A stretch of DNA of 10,517 nucleotides, from contig DASWHF010000014.1 of the NCBI GenBank assembly GCA_036393295.1, positions 1 through 10,517 on the forward strand, written 5' to 3'. The number at the start of each line of letters is the position of its first letter. Positions within the stretch are counted from its first letter, which is position 1. The position numbers and the translations under genes were made by a program. This document shows positions 1-6,903 of the stretch, piece by piece. The notes under the pieces are model-generated. The model searched no databases. It saw only the letters and a list, made by a program, of their open reading frames with translations, and was not told the DNA's origin. The DNA is from DASWHF01 sp036393295 (GTDB lineage: Bacteria > Pseudomonadota > Gammaproteobacteria > Acidiferrobacterales > UBA6901).

Positions 1-2373
1 CGGGAAGAAGCTCGCCGTCTTGACCTGGCCGGCCGGGGTATAGGTGTACACCACCCCGCGGCTCGTCTGGGTCGGGGCATGACGCGCCACCTGGTACCAC
101 ACCCGGCCGCGGGCGTCGTAGGCGAACAGGGTCTGTAGCCCATTCGGGTCGGTGATCCGGGTCGGCCGGCCGGCGGGGTCGTACTGGTCGTAGGTCGTCA
201 CTTGGCCCAGGGCGTTGGTGACGGACTTGAGCTGGCCGCAGGCCCCGCCCGTCGTACAGGCGTAGTAGTCGAGGGTGGTGATGTCCGATACATCGGTGCG
301 GGGGCCGTCCACGGTGGCGACTTGGCCTTGGGCGGTGTAACCCAGCCCAACCGACCGCGCGACCGAAGTCCCCGACGGGGTGTAACCGGACTGGGTAATG
401 CCGGTGGGCAGGGTTGGGAAGCGGCTGTCCCCGTAGGTCAGCGTCACGCGCTTGACCTGGCCGGCGGCGACGCTCGGGGAGTCGATCACCGTGGGCACGT
501 CCAGGGTTGGGGAGAGGTATTGGTAGGTGGTGGTGCGGGTCTCGGGCGTCGTACAGCTGCTCGGGTTGCCGACGCAAGTGGTACAGCTCGTTCCCTTCGG
601 CCCCACCGTCTCGCTCGCCTTCTGGTTGGTCGCGGTGTAGGTCCACAGCGTCACCCGGTTCTCCTCGTCCTTGCGGCAGAGGAGGTTGTTGTTGGCGTCG
701 AAGCGCTGCTCCAGATATTTATTATCGCTTTTGTTGAGCTTCTTGGTGAGGTTCTTGACGCCCAAGTTGGTGGTAAAGGTCAGGACCTCCGCGATGTTGG
801 TGGCGTCGGTGACGGTGGTCTGAGCCACTGAGTCGTAGACCAGCGAGAACTTCTCCTGCGGCCCGCCGAAGCCGACGTCGGCGTGCTGGGTCAGGGTCGC
901 GCGGCCGGTAGTGTCGTAGTCGTAGGTGGCATAGCGGCTTACCCCGCCCGCGCTATCGACAAAAGAAATGCCGGTCAGGTGATTCGGGAAGCCGGATCCC
1001 TTCTCGTAGTGGTAGACCTTGGCGGTGCCGTCCGGATAATCCACCCGGGCGAGGTTGTTGTTGGCGTCGTAGCCGTAGCCGATGACCTTGCCGTCCGGGG
1101 TGGTGAGGGTGGCCAGCCGGCCGGCGGGGTCGTAGGCGAAGGCGAGGGTGTGGCCGAAAGGGCCGGTGACGGTGTGCAGGCGGCCGAGGTCGGGGCCGGA
1201 CGCATAATAGGCGAGGGTCTGGGTCAAGCCCACGGGGTTGCGGATGGACAGGAGCTTCCCGTACCCGGTCTGGTCGCCCCGATCGACATAGTCGTAGGTC
1301 TCCACCGTGCCGTCGCGCCGGGTGTAGGTCCAGCCGCTGGCGGTGCGCTCGAGGCGGTCTTCGACGTCCGCGTCCGGGACCCAGGCCACGCCGTCGAAAC
1401 GGAAGTAATAGCTGCGCCCGTCGGGCCGGTGGACGGTGGCGAAGGTCCGGTCGATGTCGCCCGTGAGGAAGTTCATCGTATGGATGCTGATCACCGCGGG
1501 GCCCGAATAGCTACTGCGCCAGGCGGTGCCGAAGACTCCGCTCTCTTTGTAATTGCCGTTCGCCCGGATGCTGTTGTAGTAGCGCGTCAGCGCGAACGGG
1601 CCGGTGCCGGCGTAATCGGTCTCGACCTGGTATTTGTTGCCGGTCGCGGTGTTGACCGGGTTGCCGTGGTTGTTCTTGCCGCTGTCGTCGCACCCGCCGC
1701 CGCCGTCGCCGCTGTTCTTGGGCGGGTCGGCGTGGGTGGACACGCGCAGGCAGCGGTAATAACCGACGGTAGCGTCCCAGCGGCCGGGGTAGCCGGGGGG
1801 ACAGATCACCTTGCGCCACCGATCGATGTAACGCTGCGACTGCTGCGATACGCAGGGGCCGGTGACCGGCGGCGACTGGTACGATCGCTCGAGGAGGATC
1901 GGCTTCATGTTGGAGTGGCCACTGCTTCCCACGCCTTCGATGCCCAGATACGCCACAGGCCATTTTACGCCACAGCTGCTGATGGCCGGGGGCATCGGCG
2001 AGTACTCGCCAATCCACAGAACGCGGGTCTTGGGGCAGTCACGGTCAGATGGCCACCACTGCAGGTGGTGATTGATGGCCCGTTCTTCCGTGCCATTCGT
2101 CCCATAGTCACTCGCATTGCGATCCGCTCCCCAAAAGCAGTTGCCGCAGGTGCACGCCATGTAGTCAAAGTCGGTAACGATGAGCGGCGGTGCCTCTTCG
2201 GTGATCGTCGCCGCGCGCGCGGCGGCCGGCGTCAGGACGGCAACCAGCGTGACCGGGAGCAGCAGGTGCGCCACGAGGGCCGGAACGGGGAGCAGGAATA
2301 CGCGACGCGATGAGCGGCGCGGCGGCGCGGCGCGGCGGCGACGAAACATGCGGTCCAGGATCTGGAGTACCAT
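1..2373 (-). CDS. Secreted Rhs/YD-repeat protein with DUF6531-type segment, C-terminal part off-window (partial)
   Basis: The frame is open for 791 codons from ATG 2373 to the window edge, with no stop in any triplet. A strong ribosome site, GGGAGG at 2384-2379, sits 5 bases before the ATG and decides the start. Residues 1-54 look like a signal peptide: a very Arg-rich n-region, the twin-arginine-like motif SRRVFLL at 22-28, a hydrophobic stretch to about 48, and a likely cut after ARA (52-54). Residues about 55-220 are cysteine-rich (TCGNC, CPPGY and others) and match no domain I can name. A Gly-rich linker follows. The motif GNPVNTATGNKYQ begins at 237 and is typical of DUF6531 at the head of Rhs proteins. 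YD repeats follow, with YDPAGRL at 414, YD at 435, YDYD at 484, YDPAGRP at 731 and YDARGRV at 752. Proteins of this family form a hollow shell around a C-terminal, often toxic, domain; that domain and any immunity gene would lie off the left edge. No PAAR domain is visible, so export by a signal peptide rather than by a type VI spike is inferred. The gene is a separate unit from the pnp operon upstream. Confidence 0.9.
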   Translation of the reverse strand, partial: MVLQILDRMFRRRRAAPPRRSSRRVFLLPVPALVAHLLLPVTLVAVLTPAAARAATITEEAPPLIVTDFDYMACTCGNCFWGADRNASDYGTNGTEERAINHHLQWWPSDRDCPKTRVLWIGEYSPMPPAISSCGVKWPVAYLGIEGVGSSGHSNMKPILLERSYQSPPVTGPCVSQQSQRYIDRWRKVICPPGYPGRWDATVGYYRCLRVSTHADPPKNSGDGGGGCDDSGKNNHGNPVNTATGNKYQVETDYAGTGPFALTRYYNSIRANGNYKESGVFGTAWRSSYSGPAVISIHTMNFLTGDIDRTFATVHRPDGRSYYFRFDGVAWVPDADVEDRLERTASGWTYTRRDGTVETYDYVDRGDQTGYGKLLSIRNPVGLTQTLAYYASGPDLGRLHTVTGPFGHTLAFAYDPAGRLATLTTPDGKVIGYGYDANNNLARVDYPDGTAKVYHYEKGSGFPNHLTGISFVDSAGGVSRYATYDYDTTGRATLTQHADVGFGGPQEKFSLVYDSVAQTTVTDATNIAEVLTFTTNLGVKNLTKKLNKSDNKYLEQRFDANNNLLCRKDEENRVTLWTYTATNQKASETVGPKGTSCTTCVGNPSSCTTPETRTTTYQYLSPTLDVPTVIDSPSVAAGQVKRVTLTYGDSRFPTLPTGITQSGYTPSGTSVARSVGLGYTAQGQVATVDGPRTDVSDITTLDYYACTTGGACGQLKSVTNALGQVTTYDQYDPAGRPTRITDPNGLQTLFAYDARGRVWYQVARHAPTQTSRGVVYTYTPAGQVKTASFFP

Positions 2374-2378
2374 GCGCA

Positions 2379-2384
2379 CCTCCC
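2379..2384 (-). promoter_or_regulatory. Ribosome binding site of the Rhs/YD-repeat gene
   Basis: On the minus strand GGGAGG is followed by 5 bases (TGCGC) and then ATG at 2373. It is one of the strongest Shine-Dalgarno matches in the window. It favours this ATG over the in-frame ATG at 2349 (residue 9) and over the upstream in-frame GTG and TTG codons. Confidence 0.75.
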
Positions 2385-2490
2385 ATTTCTTGTCCTTGTG
2401 CAACACGACCCAACGAACCCGCGCGCACGCGCGATCATGCGGAAAACGAAAGTGGTAAGGCGGATCGTGATTGAGGCGTTGTTATTGTTT

Positions 2491-2508
2491 CGGGCGAGGC
2501 TACGCCCG
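2491..2508. repeat. Small inverted repeat in the Rhs leader
   Basis: CGGGCG (2491-2496) and CGCCCG (2503-2508) are perfect 6-bp arms around a 6-base loop. No T-run follows on either strand, so it is not an intrinsic terminator. It overlaps the proposed -10 of the Rhs promoter candidate, so it could be a leader structure, an operator or only a GC-rich chance palindrome. Confidence 0.4.
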
Positions 2509-2526
2509 GGGTGGAAAAGCTGTCAA
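2497..2526 (-). promoter_or_regulatory. Weak sigma-70 promoter candidate for the Rhs gene
   Basis: On the minus strand a perfect -35 hexamer TTGACA (2526-2521) is followed after 18 bases by TAGCCT (2502-2497), only 3/6 to the -10 consensus. It would give a leader of roughly 115 bases before ATG 2373. A second candidate slightly upstream is CCGACA, 18 bases, then TAGCAT (2554-2549). Neither is strong. A promoter is expected in this gap because the operon terminator lies upstream of the Rhs gene. Confidence 0.25.
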
Positions 2527-2743
2527 GGGGTTGCGGCGGATTCAGTAAATGCTAATGTGGTCCAGACAATCATGTCGGGATGACAGCGGATCTGGTGTGG
2601 ACGCAACGCTGGTGTTTATCGTGTGTCGTAACAGGGTGGTACAGCTGATTGTTCGGGCGGCGCATTTTCGTCGGGGTTGGGGATGGCCGACAAGGTACCG
2701 CTGGGGATCATGAACGGCGGGAGCAAAACGGATGGGCCGTGCC

Positions 2744-2766
2744 AGGCGGGGCTGGAAGCCCCGCCT
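2744..2766. repeat. REP-like perfect hairpin downstream of pnp
   Basis: AGGCGGGGC (2744-2752) and GCCCCGCCT (2758-2766) are perfect 9-bp arms around the 5-base loop TGGAA. It starts 15 bases beyond the operon terminator, so it lies at or past the 3' end of the transcript. There is no T-run. Short GC palindromes of this kind at operon ends are typical of REP elements, which bind gyrase or IHF or stabilise 3' ends in enterobacteria. Membership of a dispersed family is inferred, since only one copy is visible. Confidence 0.55.
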
Positions 2767-2781
2767 ACGGAGAATACGGAC

Positions 2782-2810
2782 AAAAAAAGGGGCCGGATCG
2801 GCCCCTTTTT
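2782..2810 (-). terminator. Intrinsic terminator of the nusA-pnp operon
   Basis: The 7-bp GC stem GGGGCCG/CGGCCCC with a 3-base loop (2789-2805) is extended by five A-T pairs. On the minus strand a run of seven T follows (2788-2782). The hairpin begins 20 bases after the pnp stop codon. On the plus strand the structure also ends in five T, so it may work weakly in both directions. It isolates the operon from the Rhs gene downstream. Confidence 0.92.
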
Positions 2811-2830
2811 CGTTCGACGTCCAGAACAAA

Positions 2831-4921
<2,091 letters not shown>

Positions 4922-4964
4922 TGCTGGATCCTCGGTCTCATCGTCTCGCTGTTGGGTGTTCCGC

Positions 4965-5000
4965 GGGGGCCCGGCCGGGCTCCCCGGGTGGCGCCCACCC
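4965..5000 (-). promoter_or_regulatory. Stem-loops in the rpsO-pnp intergenic region (candidate RNase III/PNPase autoregulation site)
   Basis: The 126-base gap between rpsO and pnp is very GC-rich. It holds a 12-base perfect palindrome (4969-4980) that extends, after one mismatch, by GGG/CCC flanks. Beside it is a second hairpin, GGGTGG/CCACCC with a 3-base loop (4986-5000). In E. coli the same gap carries a hairpin cut by RNase III, after which PNPase represses its own mRNA. That this pair plays the same role is inferred from position. No T-run follows, so termination is unlikely. Confidence 0.4.
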
Positions 5001-5047
5001 CGGCGCGCACCGATACGGCGGCCGCGCGTGCCGCGACCGCGGCGCGG

Positions 5048-5317
5048 TTACTTGCGCAGGCCGAGCCGCGCGACCAGCTCGCGATAGCGGTTGGCGTCGA
5101 CGCGCTTCAAATAATCGAGCAGCTTGCGGCGCTTGCCGACCATGCGCAGCAGGCCCATGCGCGAATGATGGTCCTGCTTGTGGGCCTCGAAGTGCCCGGC
5201 CAGATCCTCGATGCGCGCCGACAGCAGCGCCACCTGGACCTCGGGCGAGCCGGTGTCGCTCGAGCCGGTCTGGTAGTCCTTCATGATCTTGGCCTTCTGC
5301 TCCGCTTTGAGGGTCAT
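5048..5317 (-). CDS. rpsO: 30S ribosomal protein S15
   Basis: This is a primary 16S rRNA-binding protein of the small-subunit platform. It binds the central-domain three-way junction early and enables S6, S18 and S11 to join; it also contributes to a bridge with the large subunit. The 89 residues match the usual length exactly. The signature motifs are present: DTGSPEVQ (21-28), HKQDHHSR (46-53) and RRKLLDYLK (63-71), with GLRK at the end. ATG 5317 is chosen because GAGGT lies 7 bases upstream and the protein then starts MTLKAEQ like its relatives. The frame is open 25 codons further up, but that stretch is promoter and leader. It has its own promoter upstream and is followed by the structured gap to pnp. 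The stop is TAA. Confidence 0.98.
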   Translation of the reverse strand: MTLKAEQKAKIMKDYQTGSSDTGSPEVQVALLSARIEDLAGHFEAHKQDHHSRMGLLRMVGKRRKLLDYLKRVDANRYRELVARLGLRK

Positions 5318-5363
5318 GCAAAATACCTCACCACACACCGTCGGTTGAAAAGTAAGGGCCGGT

Positions 5364-5392
5364 ATTCTAACCGCGCCCGACCCGCGCCACAA
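5364..5392 (-). promoter_or_regulatory. Probable rpsO(-pnp) sigma-70 promoter
   Basis: In the 116-base truB-rpsO gap, the minus strand reads TTGTGG (5392-5387), a spacer of exactly 17 bases, then TAGAAT (5369-5364). The -10 matches consensus at 5/6, the -35 only at its TTG. Transcription would start near 5357 and give a leader of about 40 bases before the rpsO ATG. E. coli also has an rpsO promoter at this place, which lets S15 and PNPase be made independently of the upstream operon. Confidence 0.6.
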
Positions 5393-5433
5393 CCGGTTTT
5401 TGCCGTAATATCAGCCCGTTCCACCGCGCAGCC

Positions 5434-6330
5434 TCAGGTACGCACCAGCCGCTTGGGGGTCACGCGGCCGTCGCTAAGCACCTGACCCAGGCCGAGAAAA
5501 CGCCCGCCCGCCTCGTACAAGCGCACCCAGCCGGGCGCGAGGCCCGCTCCGGCCGTCACCGCCTGGCCTTGGCAGAGGTAGTAGGCCGCATTGGCGCTGA
5601 GCTCGACCGGCGGAAGCTGGGCGACCGCCCGGTCGCTGGGGATCAGGAGCGCCTCGCGCGCCGCCGGGTCCGGCAGGGCCTCGAGGGCCTCGAGCGTCAC
5701 CGCCTGTTCGATGCGAAAACCGCCGCTGGCGACGCGTCGCAACTCCGCGACATGCGCGCCGCAGCCCAATACCTCGCCGAGGTCATGGGCCAGCGTGCGG
5801 ACATAGGTCCCCTTGCTGCAGTCGATGGCCACCTCCAGGCGGTCACCGCGCAGATCCAGCAGCTCGAAGCGCCGGACGACCACCGGGCGCAGCGCGCGTT
5901 CGGCGGTCTCGCCGGCCCGCGCCAGCTTGTAGAGCGGCTGGCCGCCGATCTTCACCGCCGAATACATCGGCGGCAACTGCTCGATCGCGCCGCGGAATGC
6001 GCCCAGCGCCCGCTCGACCTCGGCGGCCGTGACGTTGACCGGCCGCGTCGCCGTCACCGCCCCGTCGGCGTCATAGGTATCGGTGCTGACGCCGAGCCGG
6101 AACACCGCCCAGTAACCCTTGTCGGCGTCCAGCAGGAACTGCGACAGTTTGGTGGCCTCGCCGAAGCACAGCGGCAGCAGGCCGCTCGCCAGCGGATCCA
6201 GGCTGCCGGTGTGCCCGGCCTTGCGCGCCGACAGCAGCCGCCGCGCCGCCTGCAGCGCATGGTTGGAGCTCATGCCGCGCGGCTTGTCCAGCAGCAGTAT
6301 GCCGTCGACGTCGCGTGTGTATCGCGCCAC
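5434..6330 (-). CDS. truB: tRNA pseudouridine(55) synthase TruB, GTG start
   Basis: It isomerises U55 to pseudouridine in the T-loop of nearly all elongator tRNAs and also acts as a tRNA-folding chaperone. The 298 residues are close to the usual length. The catalytic Asp is D45 in GHTGSLDPLASG (39-50). Other family motifs are DKPRGMSS (15-22), the KGYW segment (71-74), MYSAVKIGG (122-130) and CSKGTYVRTLAHDLG (171-185). The last 50 or so residues form the PUA-like C-terminal domain that grips the tRNA acceptor arm. The start is GTG at 6330: an in-frame TAA lies 9 codons upstream, no other usual start intervenes, and a modest AGGT sits 8 bases before it. It is separated from rbfA by 138 bases, mostly filled by an inverted-repeat element, whereas these genes are usually close together. 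The stop is TGA. Confidence 0.97.
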   Translation of the reverse strand: MARYTRDVDGILLLDKPRGMSSNHALQAARRLLSARKAGHTGSLDPLASGLLPLCFGEATKLSQFLLDADKGYWAVFRLGVSTDTYDADGAVTATRPVNVTAAEVERALGAFRGAIEQLPPMYSAVKIGGQPLYKLARAGETAERALRPVVVRRFELLDLRGDRLEVAIDCSKGTYVRTLAHDLGEVLGCGAHVAELRRVASGGFRIEQAVTLEALEALPDPAAREALLIPSDRAVAQLPPVELSANAAYYLCQGQAVTAGAGLAPGWVRLYEAGGRFLGLGQVLSDGRVTPKRLVRT

Positions 6331-6353
6331 TACTAAGGACCTATATGAATCAG

Positions 6354-6460
6354 TTTAGCCACGGGGGACACGGGGAAAACCTTTCAAACGGCTACCCCAT
6401 TTCATTCGTCACAAGCACTTCAATCGTCATTCGCCTTTCCCCGTGCTCCCCGTGGCTAAA
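6354..6460. repeat. 107-bp element with 25-bp terminal inverted repeats (MITE-/REP-like) between rbfA and truB
   Basis: The left arm (6354-6378) starts TTTAGCCACGGGG and the right arm (6436-6460) is its reverse complement at 23 of 25 positions; the only differences are two adjacent bases in the middle. The 57-base interior has no coding potential and is less GC-rich than the flanking genes. Each arm also contains CACGGGG twice with a 9-base period. The element begins 8 bases after the rbfA stop and ends 23 bases before the truB GTG, leaving both genes and the truB ribosome site intact. In RNA it would fold into one long hairpin in the middle of the operon transcript. There is no transposase, so it would be non-autonomous if mobile. 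I recall similar CACGGxG-period arms as dispersed repeats in environmental bacteria, but could not check this. Confidence 0.75.
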
Positions 6461-6468
6461 ACAATGAT

Positions 6469-6834
6469 CTATGATCGCCCGGAGTCTTCGGAACGGGCCT
6501 TGGCGATCAGCCGGGAGATCGCATCGCCGCGCTCCACGGATTCGTCGTAGTGAAAACGCAGCACCGGGATGGCACGCAGTGTCACGCGCTCCTTCAGGGC
6601 ATTGCGCAGGAAACCGGCCGCGTGGTTCAGCGCCTTGACGGTTTCCGCGCCCTGGGCGCGGCCGGTGAGCTGGGTGATGTAGACCTTGGCGTGCGACAGG
6701 TCCGGGGCGACATCCACCGCCGTCACCGTCAAGGGCCCGACGCGCGGGTCCTGCACGACGCGCGGAATGAGGCTGGCCAGCTCGCGCTGCAGCAACTCGC
6801 CGATCTTGCGCGTGCGGCCGGATTCTTTACGCAT
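6469..6834 (-). CDS. rbfA: 30S ribosome-binding factor A
   Basis: RbfA is a small KH-like protein that binds immature 30S subunits near the 5' helix of 16S rRNA. It aids late processing and cold adaptation, then leaves before initiation. The 121 residues are slightly shorter than E. coli RbfA, mainly at the C-terminus. Visible family features are the N-terminal helix with RTRKIGELLQRELASLI (7-23), QDPRVGPLTVTAVD (28-41), the strand AKVYIT (49-54), the interrupted KH motif AAGFLRNAL (72-80) and the late motif FHYDESVERG (93-102). The ATG at 6834 gives MRKESGRTRK, which fits the family start; only a weak GGTAAT precedes it. It follows infB after 69 bases and precedes the inverted-repeat element. 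The stop is TAG. Confidence 0.96.
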   Translation of the reverse strand: MRKESGRTRKIGELLQRELASLIPRVVQDPRVGPLTVTAVDVAPDLSHAKVYITQLTGRAQGAETVKALNHAAGFLRNALKERVTLRAIPVLRFHYDESVERGDAISRLIAKARSEDSGRS

Positions 6835-6903
6835 ATTACCGGGCGTCCGAAGCGCCGCCTATTGAACCACCTGAGGCACGCGTCACCGGGTCGATGACGA
6901 TGA

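Larger units (their letters stand above)
2374..2830. other. 457-base intergenic region between pnp and the Rhs gene
   Basis: No convincing gene lies here on either strand. The short open frames have no ribosome site, run through the terminator and hairpins, and resemble no family. In order from pnp, the gap holds the operon terminator (2810-2782), a REP-like hairpin (2766-2744), then about 220 bases with no clear structure. After that come weak promoter candidates (2554-2497), a second small inverted repeat (2508-2491) and the Rhs ribosome site. The central part is less GC-rich than the genes on either side, as expected for a promoter-bearing spacer. Confidence 0.7.

Noticed and set aside
166..1134. 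Identical 18-bp direct repeats at 166-183 and 1117-1134
   Set aside because: They lie in the same codon phase and both encode the YDPAGR core of YD repeats, so they are explained by the protein repeat and not by a mobile or attachment site.
202..2313. Long plus-strand frames at 202-831 and 883-2313
   Set aside because: They are exact-register antisense shadows of the Rhs frame, which has a strong ribosome site, a signal peptide and recognisable YD and DUF6531 motifs.
2420..2433. CGCGCG-CA-CGCGCG palindrome in the Rhs leader
   Set aside because: The 2-base loop is too short for the full stem, and alternating CG runs arise easily in DNA of this composition; there is no supporting context.
2542..2829. 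95-codon minus-strand frame downstream of pnp
   Set aside because: It reads straight through the terminator and the REP-like hairpin, has no ribosome site or family resemblance, and its apparent motifs are translations of the palindromes.
4965..5000. rpsO-pnp hairpins as an intrinsic terminator
   Set aside because: The stems are strong but no T-run follows on the minus strand, and pnp must be transcribed through them.
5318..5392. 25-codon N-terminal extension of rpsO
   Set aside because: The extra stretch overlaps the promoter and leader; the ATG at 5317 has a good ribosome site and gives the standard 89-residue S15.
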